Made by a program: the position numbers and the translations under genes | In this document: positions 33,987 through 45,844 of the stretch, piece after piece | Layout of the letters: each line of letters starts with the position of its first letter | Numbering within the stretch: position 1 is the stretch's first letter | Notes under the pieces: generated by a model | Seen by the model: only the letters and a program-made list of their open reading frames with translations | Databases searched by the model: none | Told to the model about the DNA's origin: nothing | Source: Callorhinus ursinus | Lineage: Eukaryota; Chordata; Mammalia; Carnivora; Otariidae | Length of the DNA stretch: 64,000 nucleotides | Direction of reading: 5' to 3' | Assembly: GCF_003265705.1 (NCBI RefSeq) | Contig: NW_020312785.1 | Coordinates: forward strand, 127,975,150-128,039,149

Positions 33987-35245
33987 CCATTAGCCATTTG
34001 AGCCACCCTTCCTTATCCACATCCATTTTTCCACAGGGGAGCAAGCTTGGTAGAAATTGTGAGATACTACTGATGATGGAAGATAGGCTCCCACCATCAA
34101 TCCTTTTTGGGTTGTATTTTTCCTGATTTATTTAGTGCCAGGAATCTATTGCCTCCTGATAATGCATTCAAGTTCCAACTCTGCATTCCTGAAGCAGTCA
34201 CTGGGACAGAGTCTCTATCTCTGTCTAGAGCAGCTGGAGCAGTAAAGAGAATGATGAATCCCCAGAAAAGGAAGCAAGAGGATTCCAAAAGCCACTGGAT
34301 TATGACTACTCTCACCTTGAAGATATCCACCTGCTTTCAGCACTGGCTGCTACCATGTACATAACTGAAAGAAAGGCAGGGCTATCCCTAAGTCCCCAAG
34401 CTGGCAAGTGAATCTCCTGTGTCAATCACTGGATGGTGAAGGATAGCTTTATGAAACTTCAAGGCAACCAGAAATGACTTCCTTAGAGGCTTTCTGCCGC
34501 TCTTATTGGCCCAAGGAGTTCCAAGAGAGAGAAAAAGATGGAAACCACAGTTGCGGGGTGAGGTTTTTCCTGCTCAACTCTCCATGTCCCTCCTCTCATT
34601 TTATCTCAAGAAACCTACTGAAAAATAACAGTTAGTAACTCCATCGGGTTATCCTGCTATCAGGGAAAAAAGTCTACTAGGCTACTAACACAACTGGGCT
34701 CCAGAACTCACACAGAGTACTTGATCTCAGATTTGAACTGACAGCTTGTTAATAATTCTCAAATTTTATATTCTGCATGTATGCCATTCCTCCTCCCACA
34801 ACATATGTGAAAGTTCACAAAGATCCTAGTTAGCACCAACCATATTAATTGTGTATGAAAAGAATTTGTGCACTTTTAAAGCCTTCACATCTTTTGGCCA
34901 AAAAAAAAAAAAAAAAAAAAGTATTTAAGTCTGAGGTAAATGATTCTAGGGAAATAAAAGTTTGTAATTAAAGGGACTGATTTTGAATTGGAGATCCTCT
35001 GAGGAAGAGAGCTCAGAATGTCTGGGAACATTGAAGAATTGAGTAGCCTGCCCAGTCCAGTCTTTCAAGCAGAACTGACTGTGTGTTAAGGAGGCAATTA
35101 GAGCTTTGCTTCTGATAAGCAGCTGAGAAAAGGCTGAAGCCAAAGATAAACAGCCAGGAGCTACAAAAAGTGGCCAAGGACAATGCTGTTAGCAGGGAGA
35201 GGTCAGCATTTACACAGGCACCGTTGAAGGGGTCAGCAAGGTGGA
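33987..35245. other. Unassigned stretch with a 21-A tract
   Basis: Frames of 77 (34097-34330, minus) and 85 codons (34107-34364, plus) overlap and have no known features. A pure 21-A tract lies at 34900-34920 with no element I can recognise upstream. Confidence 0.4.
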
Positions 35246-35249
35246 AAGG

Positions 35250-35405
35250 TCAGCAGACCAAAATCCAGCAGTCCACGTTCTATTCCAGCCTCTGGCACCC
35301 ATTCTTAGGGTATCTGAGACAGTAACAACTTCTGCCTCAATTTTCACACCTGCAAAATGAAGAAACTGAATCACACAGCCTTTGAGGCCTCATCAAGCTT
35401 CATCA
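35250..35405 (+). mobile_element. MIR3-like SINE
   Basis: 'ccagcagtccacgttctattccagcctctggcac', 'ctgcctcaattttcacacctgcaaaatgaagaaactgaa', 'cctttgaggcctcatcaagctt' fits MIR3, including its pyrimidine-rich 3' end. Confidence 0.65.
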
Positions 35406-38120
35406 TACTCAGAAGCCATAGAACCTAAGTGCTAAGTGTACCATCTTTAATTTCAGGTACATTCTCACTTTGAAGTTTATGGTACCCTGAGTTATCATTA
35501 GAGATTAATTAATAGTACCATTTTTGACTAGAATTATATTTTGGTAAAAACAAATGCCTTGTTGATTTTTTCTAGTCTCAGTTATCAAAAGCCAAAACAA
35601 ATAAGAGCTCCTAACTCCTTGTCTCCACCATCTGGGTTTTCTGGAACAATGCCAATTTTATGTATTTTGTTGAATTGCCCATTCCCACTATGATTCAAAA
35701 TTTTAGCATTTTGTCACCCAATAGTATCTCCTTGACTATCATTTACTACCCAACGTGGCACAACATTACTGTCAAAGATCTTTTAAGCTGCCTTGGAAAA
35801 TGTGTTCATGGTACCTATACAGATACACAGGTTCTGTCCATAGGGGGAGCAATAATCAAGTCATGGTAGCAATAATTTATTCCCACAGTAATGTAGAAAA
35901 TGTAGCACTAGGACTATTTCTATTCACAGTTAAATAAAAAATGTGACCAGAATGTCCCTATGAACCCTTCAATTTGTAGGTGCTAGGCAGTGTACTTCAA
36001 TATATTCTTCCTAAGTACTTCGGATCAAATCCCCTGTCTGGTTAACTTGCAGGACCCCAGCCCTCCTCCTTACCGTGTAGTTTAGGTTTTCATAAGGAGG
36101 AGCACATCTTACAGAGAAGCCCAGCCATGAACTGGCTCACCAGTGCTCTTGCCATCCCTCACTTCCAGTGTCTGCAGTGGTGTGCTCACTATGACTTTGC
36201 TGGCCACCGCATTGTTGCAGATCCCCCCAAGTGAGGCAAGTGGCAGCACTGAGTTTGTGATACCTCTTAGAGTGTTTGTATTTTCTGTGACTGCAGATAG
36301 AGCTGCAACATTGACTCTGAATTTCCATTGCCCCCTTCTACAGGGGAAAGGTTAATGCCCCTTCTTCTGGCCTGTTCTTAGAAGGTATCCCACAGCAGAC
36401 CTGGGTGCCTCTCCAGAAATACAGAACCTTTTGTTTTCTCAGCCTAGGGTCTGACAGAAATCGACCTTCTGATATGGGCTCCAGCTAGTAGAATTGACGT
36501 ACATTTAGAGCACTCCCGCATTTCAGCAGCAGACAGTGAAGCGGAGGTCCTGCAGATGCAATACCACTGGCCTTGGTTTAACCAGGTCTAATCTACCTCC
36601 CTGTGTAGAATATATCCAGTGATATACTGGAGCTGGCTCACAACAGCTCATACATTTTCAGGAAATCTGTGAGCCAGTTAAATACATTATACTAAAATAA
36701 ATTTATATCAGTTTGCAATTAAACAAATTATATCAAAAACAAAGGTAATAAACACTCAAAACTCATTGCTTCCTAATGATTTTATTACAGCTAATTCACC
36801 AGTGTTAAGATAGCATCTCTAAAGGCCCAGAACTTATTTGCTCCACCCACTATGGGCTTCACATCACCTGACACAGAGACAGAAACCAATTCCCACATCT
36901 CTCAAAGACAGTGTTAGCAATTCATGGACAAATGGATCTGAAACAGACATATTGAATTCATCTGTAATTTTCTCCTTCAAAGTACTGTTGGAATTTTCCT
37001 CTGATCCTAGTATCTAAATTTATAGTCTTTTTGTTATATTTGGAAACACAAAGAGAGCAAGGCAAAGAACCAAGGGGATGGGGGAAGGGTGCAGAACGGA
37101 AAATCTTGCCTCTACTGGTGACAAATCCTGTTCATTTAATGCTCCTTCAGTCCTTAAAAGCTTCATTATCACCCATCTGTTAAGCAAGCAGCACCTCTTC
37201 CAATTTTCATTTGGCAAGAAAAAACTTAGGAGCCTTATTCCTAATAAATTAGATGTCATTTTAAATATTTTTATGCAATCCATTTTCACCTGAGGGAATT
37301 CAACCTGCCTCTCTGGAGCCAGTTATACCCTTTTAAGAGTAGTCTATTTATATTACACCATTGCAGATGGAATACTCCACTAACTGGGATCCTTACTAGG
37401 TAGCTGACTGAAGCACTTAGGGTCATATTTCTTATTGTACTTATGTTGTTATCAAGCTAAACTGTAGGAGATCTTAAGACCTCCTCTGCCCTTCCCCCAA
37501 CTCATGCTCTCTTTTCCTAATAATATATCAATCTTAGAAAAAGAAAAAAAGGCTTTCAGATTACGAGACATGTGAAGCTATAGAATACAGCATTATACTT
37601 GACCACACAAAGTATATTTAGCATGGGACTCCTTCCCTTTGGTTTTAAACAAGCCAACACCCCGCAAAGAATGTTAGTAAAGTAGGTATGTGCACAGAGT
37701 AAAACAAGGTAACACCGATAGAACTTGAATACTAATTGAGCTTGTTTCCTTTTGATGATTTTCAATTATATTTAGCCATACATTGAACCGATACCTAAAA
37801 ATTTAATTACTCAAAATAACAAGGATCTAGCATAAAGTAATCAATAAATGAGGAAGTACACATAAATTCAACCCAATTGGTGATCTGAGGTCCATCAGGA
37901 TGAAGGTCCCAAGTAGCTTGCAACAGGGCTGTGCTCAGCCCCAACAAAAAAATTTTTTTTTTCTGTAGACATTTTCTTATCCTATTTATACTTACATAAT
38001 TATGACATTGCTCTCCTATAGGCCTCTTATATTGCAAGATCTATTTTTTTCTTCCAGATCGTCTCTCCTACTCAATGTGATTTCTCAGTTTAGCTTAATA
38101 ACCCACTCATCTTCACTGGG
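35406..38120. other. Unassigned stretch, about 2.7 kb
   Basis: The longest interval in which I assign no transposon. A small inverted repeat (ctggctcac at 36633-36641, gtgagccag at 36669-36677) hints at an old DNA transposon around 36480-36830. Frames of 60-89 codons on both strands show no recognisable domain. Confidence 0.4.
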
Positions 38121-38124
38121 TCAG

Positions 38125-38290
38125 GGGAGAAGCAGTCAGTGTAGGGTTTATGAACACTGGCTCTGGAGTTAGGCTGCCTGGGTTCCCCACCTCATCGAGT
38201 AATGCAAGTTAATATATTTAAAGTGCTTAGGACAGTATCTGGTACAAAGGAAGTGCTCAGCTAATGTTAATCTTTAACATTATTTGGGAG
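38125..38290 (+). mobile_element. MIR with internal deletion
   Basis: 'gaacactggctctggagttaggctgcctgggttc' is the MIR head. It jumps to 'taatgcaagttaatatatttaaagtgcttaggacagtatctggtacaaaggaagtgctcagctaatg', the MIR 3' part. The core between is missing. Confidence 0.82.
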
Positions 38291-38469
38291 TGGTTTCAAT
38301 CTCTCTCTCTCCCCAGAAGGGCTTTCTCAAAATTAATCTGAAACTAAAAACCTATTCCTCAGGAATTCTGAGAAGCAACCATAGGGAACATGGCTACCCC
38401 TTACCCCACCATCAACTCTCACACACTTACACATACATACCTCCTCACCCCCTTGTCAATTATTATTAG

Positions 38470-38627
38470 ACTGAGCCCCTTTCACTGTCCATAGTGTTTT
38501 CTGTCACAGAAGAGATTATGAATTGGGTTTTAAGCTTCTTCAAGATGTCATTTTGCTTTATTTATTTTTATCCTCAGCACTTAGAGTATTCAATAAATAA
38601 AAATTTACTGTATGAATGAGTGAAATC
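38470..38627 (+). mobile_element. L2 3' end
   Basis: 'ttaagcttcttcaagatgtcatt', 'tatttttatcctcagcacttagagtattcaataaataaaaatttactgtatgaatgagtg' corresponds to the L2 terminus. Confidence 0.75.
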
Positions 38628-38679
38628 ACAATTTGTTTAGCTACTAGCCCACAGTTTGGCCTTTGAGCCATTCCAGTGG

Positions 38680-38745
38680 GGTTTTTTTGTTTTGTTTTGG
38701 TTTGGTTTTGGTACAGAACTGCCTTAGATTTTTTTTTTTCCTTTT
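38680..38745 (+). repeat. T/G-rich low-complexity run
   Basis: 'tttttttgttttgttttggtttggttttgg' type run followed by a T9 stretch. Simple sequence. Confidence 0.85.
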
Positions 38746-39228
38746 GTAGTTCTTCTTTGGGACATATTTGTAAAAATAGTGTTACCAAGACAAGTGGTAT
38801 CATCTTTAGGATTCTTACTTCACATTGCCCAGGTGCTATCTACAACCACTGGGTCCCTTTATAGCACCTCTAGTAATACACAAGTTTGCCTGTTTCCTGT
38901 ATTGGCGGTGGATTGATTTTTATCATTATAGTAACTTAAAAGATGTGCTGTGGTGATGGTTACCAGGTTTGGTAGTAGAATTTCTAAGTGGACTTCTGGG
39001 ACTATTGGGATAGATTTTTCTTGCCCTCAGAATTGGTTAGGTACATTCAAGGCATTTTGTTAGTAGACTTAGTCGATTTATAGCCATTTGAAACTTGAAT
39101 TCCTTTCATTGCTAATAAGCCTAGACATTTATCAAGGATGTCCATATATCCACATAAAATATATGAACAATGAATTGCAAAGATATACATTAATTACACT
39201 GAAGTGGGAGCATGAGACATAAGTAGAT
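38746..39228. other. Unassigned stretch
   Basis: No repeat, RNA gene or credible frame was recognised. Confidence 0.4.
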
Positions 39229-39229
39229 G

Positions 39230-39355
39230 TTTGCTTCTGAAGGCTACCATAACAAATTACCACAAACTAGCTGATAAAAGCAATTTATTCTCACACAGTT
39301 CTGTATATGAAAAATCTAGAAATCAAGTTGTCAGCAGGACCATGCTGTTTTACCA
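39230..39355 (-). mobile_element. MaLR (MLT1-type) LTR fragment
   Basis: 'ctaccataacaaattaccacaaactagctgataaaagcaatttattctcacacagttctgtat' then 'caagttgtcagcaggaccatgc' is the 3' end of a MaLR LTR read in reverse. Confidence 0.8.
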
Positions 39356-39389
39356 GCACACTAAGATACAATATTAACCACAATTATAT

Positions 39390-39950
39390 TCTGATCTTTA
39401 CCTATGTTTCTTTGGCTGACATTTAAGCTTTTTGCTTTAAACCTGAAGGTTCAATTTGTTAGCTCATTTATCATCTTTCCTTCTTACTAGATGAAAAGCA
39501 ATTCTACTAAGTGCCCACAGATACCACTGGGAGGGTCAACCCTATGTATCTTCAACTCCACTGTCAGACTGTACCAAGGATATCTAAATGGATGCCACAA
39601 CCAATCACTGTATTGAAACCTCTACTTCAGATACAAGCTCAGCTTTCAAACTGCTGCTTCTCAGAGACTATGGATTCTTACTGGAAAACAGACTATTAGT
39701 GTCAATGATCCCAATTAAGTTGGGCACATTTCAGAACTTCTCATTTATCAAAGTTAATGCTGAGGAATAATTTGCATTCACTTATTTAAAGGGTATTACC
39801 ATATATGCAAGTTAATGGAATAAAAACAATAAACAAGAGAGGTAGGACTTCCAAAAGGGCATAACAAGGAGGTCAAACTCACCCCCAGCAAAACAAAAAT
39901 TTCACCGGCAAAATTTACTTTTTAAAATCATTTGAAGTCTCTGGAAATTG
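39390..39950. other. Unassigned stretch
   Basis: Overlapping 60-62-codon plus frames at 39511-39770 show nothing recognisable. Confidence 0.4.
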
Positions 39951-39973
39951 CCCTAAGAATATATCAAATGGAG

Positions 39974-40159
39974 GGGCACCTGGGTGGCTCAGTCAGTTGA
40001 GCCTCCAACTCTTGGTTTCGGTTATAGGTCATGAGATCAAGCCCCAGGTCAGGTCCATGCTCAGCACGGAGTCTGCTTGAAGATTCTCTCCCTCTGCCCC
40101 TCCTCCCCACACATGTACACACTCTCTAAAATAAATCTTTAAAAAAATAAATTAAAAAA
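39974..40159 (+). mobile_element. CanSINE, older subfamily, with a 19-bp TSD
   Basis: Carries the older CanSINE block 'gagcctccaactcttggtttcgg' and 'ggagtctgcttgaagattctctccctctgcccc'. TSD of 19 bp with two mismatches: aagaatatatcaaatggag (39955-39973) and aagaatacatctaatggag (40160-40178). Confidence 0.95.
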
Positions 40160-40314
40160 AAGAATACATCTAATGGAGAAACATTGATTTATGACAATCT
40201 ACAAGGTCATGGGAAGAATAATCAAGAGTCTGTGGTATTTAAACCAAGACTCCTTGCTTACATATCCTCCCAATCCAGCTCTGTGCTCTAAATATCCCCC
40301 TCTGCCAACATTCC

Positions 40315-40732
40315 TTTCTTTCCCCCAATTATTTAATTTTTTATTTTATTATGTTAATTACCATACATTACATCATTAGTTTTTGATGTAGTGTTCCATG
40401 ATTCATTGTTTGCGTATAACACCCAGTGCTCCATGCAGTATGTGCCCTCTTTACTACGCATCACCAGGTTAACCCATCCCCCCACCCCCTCCCCTCTAGA
40501 ACCCTCAGTTTGTTTCTGAGTCCATAGTTTCTCATGGTTCCTCTCCCCCTCTGCATCCCTCCCACCCCCCACCACTCCAGCAACCCTCAGTTTGTTTCCT
40601 GAGATTAAGAATTCCTTGTATCAATGAGGTCATATGATACATGTCTTTCTCTGACTGACTTACTTAGCTCAGCATAATACGCTCTAGTTCCATCCATGTC
40701 TTTGCAAATGGCAAGATTTCGGTTTTTTTGAT
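40315..40732 (-). mobile_element. 5'-truncated carnivore L1, about 420 bp
   Basis: T-rich tail, then 'tatgttaattaccatacattacatcattag', the C-rich middle and, further 5', 'cttacttagctcagcataatacgctctagttccatccatgtc'. Imperfect 16-bp TSD cctctgccaacattcc / cctctgccagcattct (40299-40314, 40733-40748) sets the ends. The 73-codon frame inside is a by-product. Confidence 0.93.
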
Positions 40733-40749
40733 CCTCTGCCAGCATTCTA

Positions 40750-41405
40750 AGCCAAGAGTATGGTGAATTTGTTCAGCCAAATTACTAAACACAAACCAGT
40801 GACAAAGCAAACCTATGACCAGGCAAACAAAATTGTAATTCCTGAGGGAATCAGTATCAAGAATTGCTACAGTATCTAAAATGTCCAGTTTTCAACTAAA
40901 AATTATGAGACATAAAGTAACAGAAAAGTGTGACCCATATGCCGGGGTGGGGGCGAACAGACAATAAGAACTGCCTTTGGAGAGGTCTAGATGGTGGGTT
41001 TAGTAGCTAAAGACTTCAGAGCAGGCCTTAAAAAGATATTTAACAAACTAAATGAAACCATGCTTAAAAAAAAATTAGCATAGCAAGGTCCTTTCAAATA
41101 GAGACGATCAATAAAAAGTTACTTAAAAGAACCAAATGGAAGAGGTGGAAAAGTACAAAACCAAAATTAAGAATCCACTGAAGTGGCTCCACAGTGCATA
41201 TAAGTTGGCAGAGAAAGAATAAGCAAACTTGTAGATCAGTATAGATTATATGATCTGAAGAGTGAAGATAAAAAGAGTATAAAGAAAAAAACACCTCAAA
41301 GAAATATAGGACCTCATGCATACAAACCATGTGTATAATGGGAGAGAAGGGGGAAAAAATTATTCCAAGTAATAATGGCTGGAATCTTCCAAAATAGGAT
41401 CAAAA
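40750..41405 (+). mobile_element. L1M ORF1 region, broken
   Basis: 'aagaattgctacagtatctaaaatgtccagttttcaactaaaaattatgagac', 'aaagaaccaaatggaagaggtggaaaagtac', 'ttggcagagaaagaataagcaaacttgtagatcag', 'gtaataatggctggaatcttccaaaat' follow the ORF1 (RNA-binding coiled-coil protein) part of an old L1. Stops and indels remove any usable frame. It lies immediately right of the young L1's target site. Confidence 0.8.
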
Positions 41406-41900
41406 AAAAACCATTAATCTGTATTTATTGAGCTACCACTGGATGTCTAAACTGTCTAGGGTTCCCTAGAGAACCCCCCACCCCCACCCCACACACACAA
41501 TTCTTTTAAGCCTGCTGCTAACCCTTGACTCCTTGACTCCCTCCAGCATCTGCACTCCTGAACGCATCCCTTCAATCTCCCCAAGCCAGAGTGTTAACCC
41601 TCTGCTCAAAGCCAACTGCTGCCTCTGTGCCCTATCACTTCGGGTTTCATGTCACCTATTCTCTTCGCTTCCTGAACCTATGATGACCTGACATTCTACA
41701 AACATCAGTTTTCCCTTTATTCTCTATTTCCCAGACTGCTGGAATCAATTCCTTGCCCCTTAAAGGAATCCAGTCCCACCCCTGAAACCCAGCCTCAATC
41801 AGAGCTAGGAAGAGTTCACACAGCAAGAACTAAGCGTTGAATTATGGGGAAAAGGAAAGGGAAAGGATAGGAAAAAAAAGGAAAAGACAGACCTTTAAAG
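41406..41900. other. Unassigned C/T-rich stretch
   Basis: A C/A-rich low-complexity run at about 41475-41502 is followed by pyrimidine-rich sequence. No frame or repeat family was recognised. Confidence 0.4.
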
Positions 41901-41904
41901 TATG

Positions 41905-42035
41905 TAACTTCTGCCCATTTCAGAGATGATAATATTGAAGTTTAGAGAAATTAAGTAATTGCAAAGGGTCACCTTGCCAGTAAACAGCAGAGCAGTAAAA
42001 TGATCTGTACCTTTCTACTATACAGACCACCTCAG
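41905..42035 (-). mobile_element. MIR fragment
   Basis: 'cccatttcagagatgataatattgaagtttagagaaattaagtaattgcaaagggtcaccttgccagtaaacagcagagc' is a MIR reverse complement. Confidence 0.78.
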
Positions 42036-42074
42036 GTCTCATGACTAAACGTCCTTACTCTTTCTGTGTTTCTG

Positions 42075-42570
42075 GGTTATAGGGTCTAATAGTTTTCTGT
42101 TGAACAGAACAAATTATCCACATTGACAGAGCATGAATTTATTGTCCTGCAGTCCTATAAGTCGGAAATGTGTTGCAGGTCTCACTGGGCTAAATTAAGG
42201 TGTGCACAGGGCTGCGATCCCTAGAGGTTCTGAGAATCAGTTGCCTCCTGCCTTTTCAGCTTCTAAAGGCTACATTGTATTCTTTGGCTTACAGGCCTGT
42301 TTCATCTCCAAACCCACAATAGCTGGTCAAGTCTTTCCCACATTTCACCCCGGACACTGGCTCTTCTGCCGCCTCTTCTACGTTTTAAAGATTCATTTGA
42401 TTACATTGAACCTAGATGGATAATGCAGGCTAACATCAAGGCCAGCCAATTAGCAACCTTAATTCCAAATGCAACCTAATTCCTTCTCACCATGTAAGAT
42501 AACATATTCAAAGGTTCCAGGGATTAGGAAGTAGACCTCTTGGGGGCCATTATCCCGCCTACCATAGAAA
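42075..42570 (-). mobile_element. MLT1-type ERVL-MaLR LTR
   Basis: In reverse: 'gaatttattgtcctgcagtcctataagtcgg', 'tctcactgggctaaattaaggtgtgcacagggctgcgatccc', 'gccttttcagcttctaaaggctacattg', 'tcaaaggttccagggattaggaagtagac', 'gggggccattatcccgcctacca'. Solo LTR. A 73-codon frame inside it is not a gene. Confidence 0.88.
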
Positions 42571-43435
42571 GTAAGCATGGCTGTCATTATAATGGTGTGG
42601 CACTCCCATTCCCCTCCCCCATACTATTTCTCCACCCTACTTCTACACCACCATCTTCTATTATAAGGTTCTGCCTTTTGACATACTTCATGTTTTGTTT
42701 CATGTTTTAACCCTTTCCTATCATCCCTTGTAGCATAATCCACATGTCGTTTTCCCTCATTCACTTGGATTTCCACACATGCTTGTCTCAATGAATATGC
42801 TAAGTTGAACTAAAATGTATGTAATGGATAATAGCTTAAATGTATTACTCCTTTCAGAAAACACCGACCTTTTCATAGTTTCCCCACCCTGTAACTTAAT
42901 GCAAAAGAATAAGCCAAGTCAACTTGATCATAGGCCCTTTAAGGGGTTCTCTGGACATATTCTGGGAGCTCAGGTTTGAGTGGGACTCAAGTTTTATTTA
43001 AATTTGTCAACGTGCTCAGGGGCTGTATCAGTTAAGGTTTTTTTGTTCTTGTTCCAAGTGACAGAAATGGGTGTGGTAGTTTTTTAGAGTTTAGTTTTTC
43101 TGTGGCCAAGCAAAAGGAAAATTTCTTTAGAGAATACCATAGCTATGAACCATGATCGGAAATTAAGCAAAAACAAGGGGGAAAAGAAATATTGAAGGAT
43201 CTTGTTAGGACAGTTTTATAAGAAAAAACTTCAAAATATCAGGGTATTAGTCTTTCACTGGAGGAGAATAATGTAAGGAATAAAAGAAAAACAGTCAAAG
43301 TCACCAGCTGGCCAAGCTTAACTTCATGTCTATCCTCAGGGCTACGGAGGCAGTGAAAGCAGAGATCTGGTGAGGAGGAAACTAAGCACTACTAGACATC
43401 CCTTAACGGTCGTTTGTAAGAAAGCAGAAAAGGAA
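42571..43435. other. Unassigned stretch
   Basis: 'tgtatcagttaaggtttttttgttcttgttccaagtgacagaaa' at about 43025-43070 resembles the edge of a common old mammalian repeat that I cannot name. The rest is unrecognised. Confidence 0.35.
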
Positions 43436-43439
43436 AGGT

Positions 43440-43830
43440 GTATCCGTCTGGGTTAATCCATAGAAGCAGAACGAATAGGAGATCTATATTAAGAGATTTG
43501 TTGCAAAGAATTGGTTTACAAGGTCAAGGGAGCTGGCTAGGTAAGTCCAGACTCCTCAGGCCATCAGGAAGTGCAGGGTGAAATTCTCAGGCACTGTCTG
43601 AAACTGAAGCTGCTACTCATAAGCAGAGTACTTCTCAAGAGAAGCCTCAACTCTGGTGTTGAAGTCTTTCAACTGATTGAACTGGGCCCACCCAGATGAT
43701 TAAAAGTAATCTCCTTAAAGTCAACTGATTATGGATTTTAATAACATCTATAAAATATATTCACAGCAACACCTAGGTTAGTGTTTCATTAAATAGCTGG
43801 GGACAGTAGGGTAGATAAGTTGACACATCA
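43440..43830 (-). mobile_element. MLT2-type ERVL LTR
   Basis: Second MLT2-like copy: 'aagaattggtttacaaggtcaaggg', 'gtctttcaactgattgaactgggcccacccagatga', 'gtaatctccttaaagtcaactgatta', 'acagcaacacctaggttagtgtttcattaaatagctggggac'. Same orientation as the copy at 27340. Confidence 0.85.
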
Positions 43831-43951
43831 AAAGACCAACACACCAGAGTAGCAAAACAGAGTACCTCTATTTTGACAAGTAAATATTACCCACCATGTA
43901 CGAGAGAGAAGTCACCTGAAGACAATGATGGGGGGATATCAAGAGGAGTAA

Positions 43952-44163
43952 GAGGCACCTGGGTGGCTCAGTTGGCTGAAGGTCTGACTCTTGATTTCCA
44001 CTCTGGTTGTGATCTCAGAGTTTTGAGATAGAGCCCTACCTAGAGGTCTGCACTCAGCAGAGAATCTGCTTGAGATTCTCTCTCTCTCTCTCCCTCTGCC
44101 CCTCCTCCACCCCATGCTTGCTTGTGCACTCTCTAAATAAATCTTAAAACAACAACAACAACA
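43952..44163 (+). mobile_element. CanSINE, older subfamily
   Basis: 'aggcacctgggtggctcagttggctgaaggtctgactcttgatttcc', 'gtctgcactcagcagagaatctgcttgagattc', then an (aac)n tail. The 'gactcttgattt' block marks the older type. Weak TSD (aagaggagtaag / aagagtgagtag). Confidence 0.93.
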
Positions 44164-44164
44164 A

Positions 44165-45320
44165 AAAGAGTGAGTAGATTCTATACCGCCAAAAACCAAT
44201 GCCCACTATAGAGGCTGGAGAAGAGGCTGCAGAGAGTGAACAGACAGCTCATGGTGGCAAGGGGAAGGGGGGCAGTTCTTCTGCCAACCTGGATCTTCCT
44301 ATCAAATCTCCTTCTATCATGTGGCCATCCCATAAGCTACAATATCTATAAGACTATCCATAGTCTTGTCATTTTTAATTACTAGAATACAGAGCAATTT
44401 TCATGTGGTAAGTAATTTAGTGTTATCAGGTACATGGTGAGTTTAGTTGTAAAAATTGTTTTGAGGGTATAAATGCCTGTGGAAACCCTCAAATGAAAAC
44501 GTATTGGAAGTTTCTGTTTCAGCTTAAAGTCAAGTGCTAACTTGAGTTGGTGTATCATCAAGGTGTATCAGTCTTTCTGTTTATAGCATACCCACACCGA
44601 CTGAGAAAAATTCACCACATTCAAGGAGAACTACTCCATGTTATCGGCACAAAACAAGTATGGATAAAGAGATGATAAACTTCAAGTCTTCAAGAAGTAG
44701 GTCTGTCAAATAATAAATCCAGTTGACATCTAAATTCCTCAGGATTTCTGAAAATGCGGAGGATAAACTAAAGCTGGAGCCTCACCTTTGTCTGTTTCAT
44801 CACCTGAACTGTTGGTTTTTGCTTCCCCTATCATTCCTTTTGCAAGTTTGGATAAACTCTTCCTTTCTTGGTTGCCTATCATCTTTCCCACTTTCATCCT
44901 GTATAAACACCATTTCTGCTGCATCTTCAAAAGCTTATCTCCTCTCCACAGCTGTCTGTTCAAAGTTGAGAGCCTGACACTGATTTAAACAGCTTGAATT
45001 GCTCTGAAATAAATTCCACAGGGCAGAGACCAATTTCTTATGCATTGTCAATAGCTGAATACAGCACTGGTGCTTCATAAACACAGTATGAATATAAAGA
45101 ACAAAGAGGCCAAAAATAGGGTAGTAATTTCTATATATTATACAATTAAAATCTGATGTTTTGGATTGAACTTTGAGCACACACACAGGAAAAAAAAGAA
45201 CTTATAAGGTAGATGCTCTCATCTACTATGTGGGAGATAGATTTATAAATGGAAAATTGTCAAACCTTTCAGCATTTTATGAATGCCCAGGAAAACAATT
45301 CTTATTCTACTCTGCCTAGA
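44165..45320. other. Mostly unassigned stretch
   Basis: Frames of 66-84 codons at 44723-44988 overlap on both strands and lack features. An L2-like patch may lie at 45005-45100 ('attccacagggcagagaccaatttcttatgcattgtcaa'). Confidence 0.4.
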
Positions 45321-45324
45321 CTCT

Positions 45325-45790
45325 CTGTGGTAGAGAGTATTACTTGTTCACAATTACTCCTTTCTGCCATGGCCTCCCTGTAGGTAGAATCCAGTTCCCA
45401 GCTCTGTTGACTTTGGGCTTACCCATGTGGTTTGACTTATCTAATGGAATTTAAGCAGACATGGCATGAACAGAGGTCTGAGATGTTCTTGCATGTTCTT
45501 TTTTTTTGGCCTCTAGAACTCCTAAATTTTATCCTAAGTTCAGAACGGAACTGTACCGTGGTTCCAGAATGAGAACACAAGTGGAACATACCTGGACCCA
45601 CCCACAGCCTGAAGCTTAGTCCAGCTGACTCCAAATAATCTCAGCCAAGCCCAGAAGAGCCACAGCTCATACCCAGCCAACCCCTGCCCAAAGTCTTTCA
45701 CAAAATCATGAATATAAAATGATTTTTGTTTTAAACCTATAGGTTTGGTATAGTTACACATCAATAAATAACCAGAACATTCATTTACAT
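45325..45790 (+). mobile_element. MLT1-type (older MaLR) LTR
   Basis: 'gtagaatccagttcccagctctgttgactttgggcttacccatgtggtttgactt', 'taatggaatttaagcagacatggcatgaacagaggtctgag', 'cacccacagcctgaagc', 'agccaagcccagaagagcc' and a degraded poly(A)-signal end. Two minus-strand frames here (65 and 86 codons) are by-products. Confidence 0.72.
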
Positions 45791-45844
45791 GATTTACCAA
45801 AGTGACATAACTAGTTATAACAATATTTTCTAAATGTTATTATA

